Shown: piece after piece, positions 35,206-46,764 of the stretch
How the letters are laid out: each line of letters starts with the position of its first letter
Position numbering within the stretch: the first letter of the stretch is position 1
DNA from: Blasia pusilla
Taxonomy: Eukaryota; Marchantiophyta; Marchantiopsida; Blasiales
Assembly: GCA_050084515.1 (NCBI GenBank)
Contig: CM114275.1
Coordinates: 7,130,001-7,194,000 of the forward strand
DNA: 64,000 bases
Direction: 5' to 3'
The notes under the pieces: generated by a model
Seen by the model: only the letters and a program-made list of their open reading frames with translations
What the model was told of the DNA's origin: nothing
The model's database searches: none
Program-made: the position numbers and the translations under genes

Positions 35206-35241
35206 CTCGTGAAGTGTTAACATGTGTTAACACTTCACGAG
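35206..35241. repeat. 36-bp palindrome with perfect 17-bp arms
   Basis: The arm CTCGTGAAGTGTTAACA is followed by TG and then by its exact complement. A further GTGTTAAC lies just upstream at 35197-35204, giving three GTTAAC sites in 30 bp. On one strand this would fold into a nearly uninterrupted hairpin. It directly follows the Helitron-like element. A role (replication or transposon end, regulatory site) cannot be decided from sequence. Confidence 0.95.
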
Positions 35242-35419
35242 GATATTTTCTAAACCCATCCGTTAATTACGAATATAATGTCCGTGAGAAAATCATCTCG
35301 TTCATTAATTCAAGTTATATTAACTTAGTTATTTATTACGTATGTCATCACCACGGGAAAGGTACTCAAATCCCATACTCTTTGAGTTGTATAGATATAA
35401 AACCTCCAATTTATCCAAA

Positions 35420-36620
35420 CCTGCGTGAAAATAGCTCCGTGGAAATGGGGGAAGTTCGGATGCAGAAATGTAGAGTTGGTGAATCGTGCGTGCGTGGGGT
35501 GAGCACGCAAAGAGTCGCTAGCCGAAGCCGTGTGGCAGCCTGACCTCATGAAGCGTTCGTTCGTTCCGTTCGCTGGGTGCTGAACACGAGGGACCGAAAG
35601 CGTGGGGGGAATGCAGTGTGCAACGACTAAAATCAGCACGCAATGAATGTGTGAGCGGTCCTTGCGATGTCCTGAACGTGAACGGCCACAAGAGCAGGAG
35701 CGGAAGACAAGAAACCCAGCCTCACGCTTCCACGTGGACAATCGCCATATCCCGTATTCTCCATACGGTCAGAATCCATGCGCGCTTCGTGCTCAATCTT
35801 CGTAGCTATATCTGGGGAGCGCTGCCCTTAATTCATGCCCGTTCCGTTTATTGATGCATCAAGTTATTTCTTTTCTACTAGTAAGTTGTCCACGGGGCTC
35901 TACATTCCTAAATGCTCTTCCTCTTCTTCCTCCTCCTCCCGAGAGGCCGAGTCCTAACCGGTCCCTCAACTCAATTCATTTTTCCCTAGTTTTAATCTCT
36001 TCGTTTAAAATTACACATGTCAGTCTGAGAGGAATCCGAAGGACACGTGTAAGGAGCAGATTGGGATTTTGTAAACCTATCCTCTTTATATCTCCTCAAG
36101 ACTGAGGTCGCCGGGAATTAGGATTCAGCGCCGGCGATCGCCGAGACCAAGAGCGCCGCCGGGAACTGTACGTTTCCCTTTCTGCTGTCATTCCGTTTCG
36201 GCCTCGTCGGGAGTACAAGGTACTACACCTTCTGCCCATTTTCCCCTCCCGCTCTGAATGAATGATTCCCGACTTCACGCCACCGGCATTTCCCGCTCGC
36301 AAGGTGAGTGATACACTTGGGACACGGAGACGGAGACGGAGACGGAGACCTAGTTCCTCAAACGTTAGGGAAGGCTGTACAGGGAGCAGCGCATGAGCCT
36401 GATGTTGCGACAAGTATGCGCTTGGGACATACAGGAGTGGTTTCTTATCTTACACGTGTGGGACGGCTGTACAGGCAGCGCATGGGTCTGATGTCGCGAC
36501 CGACGGCTGTTGCGTGGGATGGAGAGCGTGTAAACCGTAGTGCAGTCCAAAATTGTAAACCATGCGGCTCTTCTCGTGTCGCGCCCAAAATCACACAATT
36601 TTAGTAGGGCGCCTTTTTTT
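35420..36620. promoter_or_regulatory. CpG-rich island with TATA-like box, possible promoter and 5' leader
   Basis: CpG-rich compared with both sides. A CACGTG core lies at about 36044, followed by CCTCTTTATATCTCC (about 36069-36083) and then a G/C-rich leader (GTCGCCGGGAATTAGG) with a possible splice donor (ACAAGGTACT at about 36215 and AAGGTGAGTG at 36301). A duplicated 50-60 bp block (GTACAGG..GCAGCGCATG..CTGATGT(T/C)GCGAC) occurs at 36374-36410 and 36466-36500. No protein-coding exon can be identified. This may be the 5' part of a host gene or a promoter fragment moved here. Confidence 0.3.
36326..36350. repeat. (GGAGAC)4 hexamer repeat
   Basis: Four copies of GGAGAC in tandem inside the CpG-rich island. 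Confidence 0.9.
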
Positions 36621-36979
36621 TCGTCACGGGATCCTTTCTTTGTCCTCTTTTGAGGTTTACTTTATAATAAAGTTTGGAGAAACGGGTACTTTTACAAACG
36701 CGATACAAAGTACTTTTACTTTTCGATATAGAGGTCCGATTTTTGTCCGAGAAACGCAAATTTTTAAAGAAGTAATTGTTTTATTACTTGAAATTCATGT
36801 GTGTGGATTGGAGGGTGGTTCATTGCGTGTTTTTTTTTTTAGTGAGTAGATACCTAGGTCGTAGAGTTTGTTTTCAACTTCTCATGAGCTCTTATTGGTG
36901 GAGAGATCGAGCAATCCTATTGGTTGAGAGGGTTAGAGGTAGAGGAGATGTATTTGAAAATGAAGAAGATATTCTCCAA

Positions 36980-37560
36980 TGTCGTGCACATACACATCGC
37001 TACACAACATACATCGCTGTTACCGAAAACATACACAAACACGCACGATCCCATGCTAATTCATGACATCCAAACAACGAGACAAGAAGTACCAAAATAT
37101 CTCTAATAAAATAAGATCCAATCGCTCTCTACGCCATCTCACACCATATCTCTCAAAGGTGTGCACTCTCTCTCATGTCAAACCAAACCTATTCTTCTAA
37201 TGAGAGGCTTGGGTTACACTCACAAGGCAAGGGACCATAGCTCCGCCGCCTCATGCCAAGAGGTTCAACAAAGAGAGAATGAACTATCAAGTTCTTTCTC
37301 CTTGAGGTATACCCCTCCCCTCTCCCAAGCTCTCTCCATGGTAACCTATTCTCCCAAGTCACCTCCTTGGCTCTTGATCTGATGTAGGAGGTGAAGGGCC
37401 ACTTACCAAAAATATAAAGTTGATCATATACTCAAAATGGTACTTACCTAAAATAGTAAGTTCCTCAATATGGCTCCAAATGAGCTGAAACGAAGGCCCC
37501 TGGAAACCTGCTCTCTCAGGTTTCCCGGGGTCTCGGGAAGTCCCTCTAACTCCAGATAGC
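36980..37560 (-). repeat. LTR-like repeat next to the Ty3/gypsy fragment
   Basis: Its reverse complement matches 60905-61457: TGTCGTGCAC at the left border here corresponds to GTGCACGACA at 61448-61457. Shared blocks include AGACAAGAAGTACCAAAATA, CTCCGCCGCCTCATGCCAAG and GGTAACCTA..CCCAAGTCACC. A TG start at 36980 and a CA end at 61457 fit an LTR border. It lies on the downstream side of the minus-strand gypsy pol fragment, where a 3' LTR would be. The inner border near 37560-37620 is not clear. Confidence 0.55.
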
Positions 37561-37822
37561 CATCTATCCCTACCTACTATGACATACATCTCTCGGACGC
37601 TAAGAGCAAGAAGGTCGGGTGCTCATGTGGCCCCATCGTTAGTCGCCTTCTTGTCATCCATGTCACAAACACAAGTCGGAATGTAGAACTACCAACTCTA
37701 TGGACATCTGGGACACATCCATCGTCCCTGAGGAACCCTAGTGAGAGGTGGCGTCAAACATGCCATATGTCATCCTTTCAAAAACCCATCACAAACTAGC
37801 ATAGTGGCTCCACCATCACAAA

Positions 37823-38715
37823 CTACCATGTGTGGCTCCACCATGTTACAACCATGCGGTGTTGTAAGAACCGCCATTGATACAAGCAATCTCTCCCGAA
37901 CCGATCTATCCCCCATAATGTTGTCTTCTCTCTATCCTCCAATCTGATAGGAAGTTGATGATAGCCAACACGGAGATCTAAAGTACTGAAGATCTTTTCA
38001 TGCCCTACCGCATCAAAGATCTCCTCAGGAGTAGGCATGGCGCATCGATCGACCTCAAATGCTGTCGGTTGATAGGACGGTAATCTCCACACATCCGCCT
38101 ATCCGTCCAATTGCCATACATATCCTTCTTCGCCGGGATGACTGTGGCAGATGCATATTCCCCATGTGATAACTCAACAAGTCCTGCCTCCAACCTGACT
38201 CATGCTTTGAATCAAGTCTCGATCCATATCAAAATACCTGTAGGGTCAACGAAAGATCGGCATATCACTAGCCAACTCAATCTGTATCCCGCGACCCTTC
38301 AGCGTACCCAAGTCTCTCATAGTGAAGGCAAAACAATTAACATGCCCTCTCAAAAACCTATGAACTCGCCGACGCTCTCCTCCTATCAACTTGAGACCTA
38401 TCACCGGCTTCCAAGTCTCTATCGTGACCTCACTCGGAGAGGACGCAATCTCCGGCTTTGGTTGCTATGTAGCAATCCTAGCCACCTCCGCAACATCCAC
38501 TCCACTCTGACCTCCTACACCATGCTCCACATCCAAAAAATGAACATGTGCTACTCTAGCCGCCTTCGCACTATGTGCTTGAACAACGTCCCAAGAAGTC
38601 CATGGGTGCCTATCTCTCCTCGTCTCGCCCCCAGCCAATTCTGTACTGACCCTATAGGTAATGGTCCAACTCGTGGATGTGACGGCATGGATGACACTTG
38701 CATCCATCTTTGCTC
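37823..38715 (-). pseudogene. Ty3/gypsy pol fragment: N-terminal reverse transcriptase
   Basis: Seen on the minus strand, in order across frames: GTLKGRGIQIELASDMPIFR-like (about 38310-38240), EAGLVELSHGEYASATVIPA (38193-38135), KDMYGNWTDRRMCGDYRPIN (about 38130-38070), DRCAMPTPEEIFDAVG (about 38055-38010), FSTLDLRVGYHQLPI (about 37995-37950) and WGIDRFGRDCLYQWRFL (about 37920-37865). Known: these are the first reverse-transcriptase motifs of Ty3/gypsy elements, with the first catalytic D in STLDL. The match ends abruptly before the YxDD region, and frame changes occur near 38050 and 37860. RNase H and integrase are absent. The region 38320-38715 upstream is in the position of the protease/spacer. 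Confidence 0.85.
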
Positions 38716-38721
38716 AGCAAT

Positions 38722-39420
38722 GGAGTAGGATTCACATTCCCTGGAAATTGGTTACAGGCAAGGGAACTTCGTAAACTGGTGGTGAGAACAATGAGATGCA
38801 CAAACTGGCAGTCGGAGTGTACCTAATCTCCATAGCCAAGTGGAGTAGGAATTCACCTTCCCTGGAAATTGGTTGCGGGCAAGAGAACTTCAAAAACTTG
38901 TGGTGAGAACATCTGAGATGCACGGACCGGACTTGACTGGCAGCTCGATGTGATCTTAGTTCCATGGCCTAGTGGAGTAGGAATCCATAATAACCCCAAA
39001 TTTAGTGGAGGGACATCCCAGACACCGCGCAGGTGAAACCCTCTGAGATGCAAAGTCTATGGAAACGTTTGGTTGGATGGACCCGCGGCTTTAGAAAAGC
39101 TTACTTGCAAGAACTTGCAATTAGTGGGGATCCACATTCCCTAGATTTTGATTTCATATATGGGTGATGAAAACAACTCAACTACATTGAGTAAGAAAAC
39201 ATATGAAATGAATCGCAGCCAGTGTCAAGACACAACTCAGTAGCACGCATTGAAGGATTGATAGGCAACTGAACATTGATGAATTGGTAGAAGGGATTCA
39301 CATTCCTTCTAGTTGGATTCGCTGCACATCATAGATATAAGTGATGGAAATAATGTAATGAATGCACGCTCTCGAATTGGCTAAGATTGAACTCGCAACT
39401 CGATTTTGCCCAAGTCAAAT
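38722..39420. repeat. Degenerate tandem repeat, about 120-165 bp unit
   Basis: AGTGGAGTAGGA(A)TTCAC with TTCCCTGGAAATTGGTT, then GGCAAG(G/A)GAACTTC, AAAC(T)TGGTGGTGAGAAC and TGAGATGCA recur. Units start near 38722, 38840, 38970 and, more decayed, 39122 and 39288 (GGGATTCACATTCC..TGATGGAAATAATG). The last units have lost much similarity. No protein is implied. Confidence 0.8.
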
Positions 39421-39550
39421 GGCGCGTGCAAGTTCATATTAGAACTTGAATTTTGATAGAACATATACTACACATGCCATCTCTATCTTTAATCAGTCCG
39501 AGCTGTTATCATTAGTATTCTAATTGAACTTAAGTTCTATATTTTTGCAG

Positions 39551-39877
39551 ACCATTAGGAAAAGGCTGAACGTCCATTTCACTTTTAGCCATAAGGAGAT
39601 AAACACCTTCGTCTATAATTGCTCTCCTCCCACATGGAATTTGTGGCATGTTGTCATGGTTGCCTACGAGGAAGGTAAACTCATGGCACAAGATGGTCTT
39701 GCATACTACGAGTACTGGCTGAGACATAAAACGAGCGTTGAGAAGAAGAGGCTCAAGAAGACCAACTTGAGACCGCTCTAGGGGCTCGACGAGGAGAATA
39801 TCATGCGAGTCGCAGAAGAACTCTTGAAAATTGAGGGTGGAAATGTGGCCAACATCTACTCAAAAAATACAAAATGA
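39551..39877 (+). pseudogene. Orphan exon of an unknown gene
   Basis: A good acceptor, CTATATTTTTGCAG, precedes ACCATTAGG at 39551. The frame then reads RKRLNVHFTFSHKEINTFVY, WHVVMVAYEEGKLMAQDGLA and YYEYWLRHKTSVEKKRLKKT. After TAG at 39779-39781 the same frame continues in a coding-like way, GLDEENIMRVAEELLKIEGG, to a TGA near 39877. Composition and the amphipathic basic end look like a real protein, but I recognise no family. No matching donor or neighbouring exon was found. Confidence 0.35.
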
Positions 39878-40950
39878 AAACTTGATGAACCTGAAATTCT
39901 ACTATGATAAATTGAAACGCCAACAAGTGAATGTAGGCGCCATCTATAAGTTCTTTTTTCCGGAGAGGGAGACCTGTGTTGGGAGAAGATGGTGAATCCA
40001 TGGAAATTGATTCACCATTCATGAGCATCCTAGATTAAACGGAAAAGAACCACCTAAACATCTTGGCTACTTATACTTGGTTAATGTTACAACTAAAAGA
40101 TCTAGATACGCCACAACATATGTGCATGCCCATGCGATCAAGCTGTAGGATATAAAGACATATATCGAAGGCAGCCCAAACCTTTAAATTCTAGTCCATG
40201 ATAACAAGAAAATCCCACAAAGACTCGAAAGATTCTTACTTAAGGGCTTCTTCCTCCTTCTTGACCCCTCTTTTTCTACCCTCCATCCTCCATAAGGGGA
40301 CCAAAAATCATGAAACTTTACCCAAGATGGAAATCATCATCCAAGCACACAGAGAAAAAGAAAAAACTTCAAATGACTAATCACACATGGAATAAAAAAT
40401 CATAAACCCTGAAAAAGGTCTTCCATTTTTGGTTTGAGAATGGGGTCTCACTGGCAGATCCGAACCGTTGAAGTTGTGGAAGGATTTTTGGTCTTGGGTG
40501 GTGCCAAGTTTCACCACCATCCAATGGTGGGAAGAAAAGTTAACTCCATGATAAGATGAAAATGGCATAGAGATGTGGAACAATCCAACCCAAATTCCTC
40601 CTCTTCATTCTTGAGTGCTGTTTAATTTTTTTCTTGAGGGGAAACCCAACCCCAAGAACGCATGGTATATATATATATATATAACCCAAAAATAATTAAA
40701 AAATACGGTAACATTAGAGCATGAAATCACTAAAATACACTAGTCGTTGTTCATGACTTAGTATTACTAAGAAAGTCACACAAGTACGACTAATCTTGAC
40801 TAAAGGGTATTGATAAATCCTTTAGTAATAAGCACATGACTATATGAGTGGTGCAAACATAAATTTGAGGACTAAACCATTTTAGTCATAATTTGAGTCA
40901 TTCTTTCGACAAGTCATTTAAAGCCTAGTCATAAAAACTACACATTTCTT
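39878..40950. other. Spacer without recognised content
   Basis: Contains a TA microsatellite at about 40668-40683 and short frames without motifs. The copia element's missing 3' part (RNase H, 3' LTR) would have been expected here, but no trace is seen. Confidence 0.4.
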
Positions 40951-42655
40951 TTAGTGTAACGAGGAGTCAGAATCACATACCCTAAAACCCAACTCTTGTA
41001 GGACGTATGTAATCTTGCCAAACCAAACTCTTTGAGCTTGTTTGAGCATGTATAGAGCTTTCTTCAACCTGGATGCACAAACTGAAAACTCGAGATGCTT
41101 ATATCCAAGTGGTTCAGTCATATATACCTCATATAGATCTCCATTCAAGAAGTCATTCTTGATATCCATGTGATGTAATCTCGACTTCTTACTTACTGCA
41201 ACTCCAACCACTATTCTCATAATCGATGCCGTATTGTTGTGCATAGCCCTTAGCCACCAATCTCGCTTTGTATTTGTTAACTGTACCATGTTGATTGCGC
41301 TTGATTTTATAAATCCATTTGCAACTAATAACTTCCTTACCAACTCCCAGGTTTGTTGATATCTTAATGCAGTAAGCTCTCCCTCAATAACTTCAATCCA
41401 TTCGACTTTACTTGTAGCTTCTTCAAAACAACTTGGATTTTGTTCTTGAAGGGTAGTCATCATATATGCATGATGCAAGAAAACCTTCATTTATGAATCT
41501 ATGAACAAGATGTGTGACTCTACTTGATCTACGAAGTTATTGTTCAGAGGTAGATGCCTCTAACACTTTACTCAAGCTCTGACTAGTGTCAACATATTGA
41601 ATACGTACTCTTCCCGTCCATGGACTCACAGATTTAACTGACAAATCTAGGACCTCTCCTAATCCTGCACTAGTACTTGGGGAATTTGGAGGCAATATCT
41701 GTTGGTTTACAATCATATTTCCCCCCTCAAGAGACAAGCTTAGAGATAGAATAGGCTTAGATGGAGTATACCATGACTTTAGCTCATCAAAGATAAACAT
41801 CGCGACTAGTAATAAGCTGCCAAGAGGATGGAATATAGCACTTATATCCCTTAGTTCCATCAGCGCAGCCAATGAATATACATCTTTCAGATTTTGGGTC
41901 TAATTTCTAACGTCTTTGAGAAGGAACATGAGCATAACAAATACAACCAAATACTTTCAAGAAGGAATTATCAGGTTTACTTCCTTTAAAGAGTTCAAAT
42001 AAAGTCTTATCATGAACTTCTGCTATTGGAGTTTGGTTGATTAAGAAGACTACATACGCTAGAGCCTCTGCCCATACACCTTAGGCATGTTCTCCTCATT
42101 CAGCATAGCTCGTGCCGCCTCAACAATATTTCAATTCTTCCTCTCGGCCACTCCATTTTTTTTGGAATATAACGGCAAATCACTTGACGTTGGATACCAT
42201 TATGACATCAAATTGTCATCAAAATCTGTTGAAAGATACTCTCCTCCTCCATCACAATGCAATTTCAGAATGTGTTCTCCAGTCTGCTCCTCTACTAGAA
42301 CTCAGAATGTTTGGAACACTGAGAATACCTCTAACTTGGCTTTTAGAAAGTATATCCATATATACTTAGAGAAGTCATTAATAAATGAAACAAAGTACTA
42401 ACAACCAATAAAGCTATGTTGTGATGTTGTCCACACATCATTGTGAATCAACTCCAATATCTTGGATGCTCTTCTACCTTGCTTTAGAAAAGAAAATCTA
42501 GCTTGGTTTCCAAATTGGCAAGAAGGACATACCTCTAACGTAATAGGACTCGCTAATTTACAAAGTCCTGTTAATATATTAGATGATGAAAGACTTTGTA
42601 ATCTTTGAAGATTCATATGTCCAATTCTCTTATGCCACATATTTAGATCTATGAC
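40951..42655 (-). pseudogene. Copia integrase and N-terminal reverse transcriptase, frameshifted
   Basis: Minus strand: pre-integrase zinc-binding part MWHKRIGHMNLQRLQSLSSS and CPSCQFGNQARF (42640-42470), giving H-x3-H and C-x2-C. The integrase core follows, frameshifted, with LIHNDVWT carrying the first D. Then comes the DPKSERCIFIGCADGTKGYK block (about 41890-41830), which precedes reverse transcriptase. The reverse transcriptase block (41490-40951) contains VEWIEVIEGELTALRYQQTW, VVGVAVSKKSRLHHMDIKND with the catalytic D, FLNGDLYEVYMTEPLGYKH and LKKALYMLKQAQRVWFGK. The usual A-F-L-N-G alanine is D here (KNDFLNG). The frame ends in CDSDSSLH, short of YVDD. Confidence 0.85.
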
Positions 42656-44098
42656 TTATTGGCCAGTTTGACCATACATTATTGTTTGAATCTCTGGCAT
42701 AGAAACATCTAATTTGAACATTCTACCAGATCTAGTTCCTTTGGTTATCGTAGTGTAGTCATCCATTATTTCAATGAAATAACCATCTGTATTAAACTTT
42801 ACTTGATAACCATGTTCTTCTATGTTTTCTACACAGATCAAATTTCTTGCAATGGTAGGAACATAGAGATCATTTCCAAGAGCACAAAGACCATCTGATG
42901 CTATTGGAACTTTACCAGTATGCATGATATGATGTTAAGTGTCATCCCCTGTGAGCACAATTGCATGATCTTTTACCGACTCCATACTACTGAGTAATTT
43001 AGCTTGTGAGGTCATATGATTTGATGCACCATAATCAATATACCAATATACTGTCGAGTCTTTCTTGACCATTGCTCCTATATGATGAGTCATGACTAAG
43101 AGATGCTCAATTTATGGATGTTGTTGTTCTTGGTACTACCCTTGGTGTTGTTGCTCCACATAGTTTTATTGTTGTAAGGCTCTTGTTCTCATTTCTGCCA
43201 TCTTATTGAAGCAAAAGTCTACGTTGTGATCCTTTATCCCATAGTAATTGCAAGATCCAAAGACCCTCTGCTGTTGATCTCGATCCCAGCGGTTTCCACC
43301 ATCACCATCTTGTGATTCTGTTTGGTACTAATTTGTAGTTGATTGAGTGACATTATGTTGAGTGTCTCTTCCTCCATATGTTTGATATCCACCATGATCA
43401 GGGAAGATTCTACCACGACCTCTGCCTCTATTTAATCCATAATCTACAAATAGGGCACTCTCTTATAAACTAGACGAGCTACCGCTACCTTCTAGGCGCA
43501 CCTCTTCACTGATTAACAGTGGGACTAACTCTTGAACTCATAAAGATAGAGGTCTCAACAGATTTTTAATCCATTGTAAGGTCTTGAAAAGTGAACAATC
43601 ATCTTCTATTGTCACTCCAATGCTATTCAATTGATCAATAATAACTCAAAACATAAGCATTGATGCTCTGCGATCCTTTCCTCACTTCATTCAATTGTTG
43701 TTTCAATTGAAGCTTTCAGGCCTTTGTAGATGTCTTGAACAGATTTTTCAATGCATCCTAGGACTCCTTCGGACTATCAACATCTTGAATGTGACCTATC
43801 ATTGGCGTACTGATCGTTATTGAAATTTAGTGGATTACTTATCTTGCTCGTTGTTCTAAGCGCAAACATTCAAGTCTGTTGAGTCACCTTTTGGCTTGGC
43901 CTCATCGTCTATGACAAGCTCCCATAGGTCTTGACCAATGATAAATTGTTTCATATGAAGCTTCCAAACATTGTAATTGTGCTTATCTAGCTTCTCGCAT
44001 TGATTGTTGCGGAGGAATACTCCATGACGAACGATTTCACTCATAAAAAATACAATTTCAAGCTCTCCACTACTCCAATTGAAGCATAGACCACTCAT
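42656..44098 (-). pseudogene. Copia gag and protease, frameshifted
   Basis: Gag N-terminus: KLDKHNYNVWKLHMKQFIIG and QDLWELV (about 43990-43915), the usual gag entry motif. The zinc-knuckle region follows around 43420-43230. Protease: WYIDYGASNHMTSQ (about 43050-43000), with the active-site D-x-G-A where DSGA or DTGA is usual, so S/T to Y is a damaging change. The spacer frame 42925-42656 contains VPIASDGLCALGNDLYVPTI and KGTRSGRMFKLDV and leads to the pre-integrase finger. Several stops separate the parts. Confidence 0.8.
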
Positions 44099-44537
44099 AC
44101 ATAGAAATTGACTTGTAATTTACCAAAATTGATCAACTTTATGAAAGAAGTAGGCGAAATTATAGAGAACAAACTGCACAACTTTTCTTCACTAATTGCA
44201 CTCTCCTACACTGAAATTGCTTCTGCATGAGCTCAGAATGTCAGAATCAAGAAATTTTGGATGCATTGGAAAGCTCTCAATGAGCTCTACAAGGTGATTA
44301 GAATGAGACTTTAATATTATTCAGATATATGCGGACCCAGATGCCTAATTCGATCGGAAAAGCCTTGAAAAATGCCTCCAAAGTTTTATCACCGTCAAAG
44401 CTCCACCTCAAATCTATACCCACTGAGCTTTGAAGAAAATTTCCTTCTCCCAAACTAAAATTTTTCCTTCTCTTTCCTCTCTTCTCTCTTCAAATACCAA
44501 GAATTTGAAGTGATGTTCTCCTATCGCTCTAATACCA

Positions 44538-44886
44538 TGTAGAAAATTGCTAGAGAAGCATAATTAGTGGGAAACAACTCTCACACTCACACAGCACCAT
44601 GGAGAAATTTTGCAATGAGAGAATGAGTGGAGGCTGGTCCTATTCTCAATTATATAGGATATGCACAAGCAACCCTAATCCTAATCTTAACCATAGTCTC
44701 AAGTTAGACTAACTGTGATTCACTAACCCTAGTTAAGATAATCATCATGAACTGACTAACCAAGATTAAGCTTCCGTACTTCGTGTGAGTACCAAATGTA
44801 GCAGTTTGTGTGTCTGATGAGCTTTACTACAACTCAATCTTCAATAGTACTTGCATTCACACAATAGATAAGATACTTGTATACCA
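44538..44886 (-). repeat. Copia 5' LTR (approximate outer end)
   Basis: The inner border TG at 44538 lies directly next to the primer-site complement. The outer border is tentatively the CCA at about 44884-44886, which on the minus strand gives a TGG start. No second copy exists in the window, so the outer end cannot be confirmed. Confidence 0.55.
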
Positions 44887-45123
44887 TCTGTTGGGCAGCT
44901 CTTTACGGGGATGACTCGGCCGCCTGTTCCTGAAGATCCCGCTTCTTCTTTGCAAAACCCCATTTTCTTGCATCTATTTCTTTGTCATGATCAGCCTGAG
45001 GCAAGATGTGATAATTGCATATTTTTTGGAAGCCTGGGTTTTTTCGCCGGCTTATCACGGATGTCATCAAGCTAGAGTTTATAATCTTCTGTAGCCTCTA
45101 GGTTGGCCTCCTCCGAAATTGGC

Positions 45124-46486
45124 TCAATCTTTTTGAGCTCCGCTTGTAGACTCACCTTCATCGACTTTCTGAGCAGCCATAGTGCATCCCAAAAAGACCA
45201 TTCTTTTGTAGGACGGTCTAGCAAAATCTGATGGAAGACCTAAATTCAACCCATCGGACTCCGACGGGTTGATGGACTGTATCTCAAATTGCCCATGGGA
45301 GATAAAAAAAAGGGTTGCGTTTATTGACTCCTTTGATTCATGCCAATCTATATATTCCGCATATTTCAACAACTCGTCAGACTCCGACGAGTTGAAGCAA
45401 GCAAAAAATATTAAGAGAGAAAAAGATGAACTTACGTATTCATCGAATGCATTGCCATCTACACCGTTGCCATGTGATGCGGAAAAGGATGGAGGACCAT
45501 TTCCCTCACGTAGAAATGCGCCTCCAATGAATCTGAGCATTCCTTTGCAAACTAAGACCATGCCATGAACTTGTGGTTCCCATCCTAGATAAAGAAATAT
45601 AGGTTCCTCATCCACTTGAATTGAGTTCCTTCAATAGCTCTTATGAACTCCTTGTCTCTGATCCACCAGAACGTGTCTAAAGTCTCCAGGTCTTCTTCCG
45701 TCACCAGAGCCTGCCTTCCATGTTCATTATAAGACTAAACATAGAACGGAGGGAAGTTTTTGACGTAAGATGTTGTGGCAACCGACTACTTCAACTTTGC
45801 TATGTCCTCGTTTGACTGAATTTCGCAACGTACTCCATGGTCTGTACTCAACAAAGTGGGATTCTAGGAGACTTGTGACCGTCCACCACTGCCATCTGCT
45901 TTACAACCTGCAACAATGTCAAAAATGTCAATAAGCTGCAATTTCTTTCTAAAGGGATTAAGAAATATCTTTCAAATATGTCGATGTCTCCTTACCCTCT
46001 CAAAAATTGGACAGTGTCAAGGGTGGCCAGTTGTTGTGGGATAGCAAGTGGCAACTCCATTGGAAACTCATCGATGCAAAAGAGGTCAATTTCTTCCACC
46101 AGGCTTAAAGAATACAACAATTCTTCTCCTGCTTCTTCAGAGATGTCTACCACCTCCACACTTATAGTCCTCATCACCTCCTCCTCGGTCTCTTGAACTT
46201 CTCCGATCTCTTCAACAGATTTTAAGTTCATCGTGTCCCCAGACCTCAACGGGGAGACATCCTCCATCTCAACGCTCTCCATAGGACAAGCGGGGCTTTC
46301 TTCCACGACAATAGCCTTTTCCCTCCGTGCTTTCGCCAATTCTGCCCTCCTAATAGATGCGTCGAGACGTTTCTTTGCTCTCTTCTTGTCCGTGACTCTT
46401 TTCTTCATGGCCTTTGATGCCTCGACTTGATGGACTTGGGAGTGATGCTCCCAACCTTCATTTCTTGTTTTTTTTTTCCTCGTCAT
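45124..46486 (-). pseudogene. Decayed gene, unknown product, with a DGNHK motif and two palindromic 29-bp units
   Basis: Minus strand. ATG at 46486 starts MTRKKKTRNEGWEHHSQVHQ, then a basic helical stretch (KKRVTDKKRAKKRLDASIRR) and a long acidic region (VEEIGEVQETEEEVMRTISV). The frame ends at a good donor, AGAGG|GTAAGG (intron from about 45996), with a possible acceptor TTGTTGCAG at about 45908. The second part (about 45880-45545) reads RQALVTEEDLETLDTFWWIR, KEFIRAIEGTQFKWMRNLYF and DGNHKFMAW in one frame, with stops, including TAG 45585-45587 just before DGNHK. DGNHR-like motifs occur in ParB/sulfiredoxin-type folds and in uncharacterised plant proteins; that link is weak. The frame 45615-45124 overlaps in another phase and includes NPSESDGLN from a 29-bp palindrome. 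Likely a second gene of a transposon, now dead. Confidence 0.5.
45245..45396. repeat. Two isolated copies of the 29-bp palindrome
   Basis: Units at 45245-45273 (arms TTCAACCCATCGGA / TCCGACGGGTTGAT) and 45368-45396 (CAACTCGTC..GACGAGTTG). Both keep the odd central base and the GTCNGACTCCGAC core of the arrays at 47.2-48.0 kb and 51.8-52.5 kb. Confidence 0.85.
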
Positions 46487-46764
46487 TGTAAATGTGGAAG
46501 ATCTGCACCTATGCACTCTTGAAACTTTACTAAAATGCAATCAACTCTCAATGCGTCGTCATTCTCAACGTCATTACCTTCCAGCAAAGGGGCTTCAAGT
46601 AACCATCGTGTTCAGCAGACGCAAGGACCTCAATTTCTAGGAGGAGTCATCAGAGGACGAAGAGCTCTAACGTCACTCGCGGAATGAAAAATAAAAATGA
46701 GCAAAATCTATGCCTTATATAGTTTTTGAGCCCTTGAGCTGACCGTTAGGTCTTGGAAATTATT

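Larger units (their letters stand above)
40951..44886 (-). mobile_element. Ty1/copia retrotransposon, 5' LTR to reverse transcriptase, truncated at the 3' side
   Basis: Minus-strand order is LTR, primer site, gag, protease, integrase, reverse transcriptase: the copia order. The plus-strand text GCTCTAATACCA (44526-44537) is the complement of TGGTATTAGAGC, one base from the TGGTATCAGAGC primer site for initiator tRNA-Met. The adjoining TG at 44538 fits the LTR border. The element ends within reverse transcriptase at 40951, without YVDD, RNase H or 3' LTR. Stops and frameshifts are frequent, so it is dead. Confidence 0.88.

Noticed and set aside
42087-42401. Plus-strand 104-codon frame
   Set aside because: It is antisense to the copia integrase, which explains the sequence.
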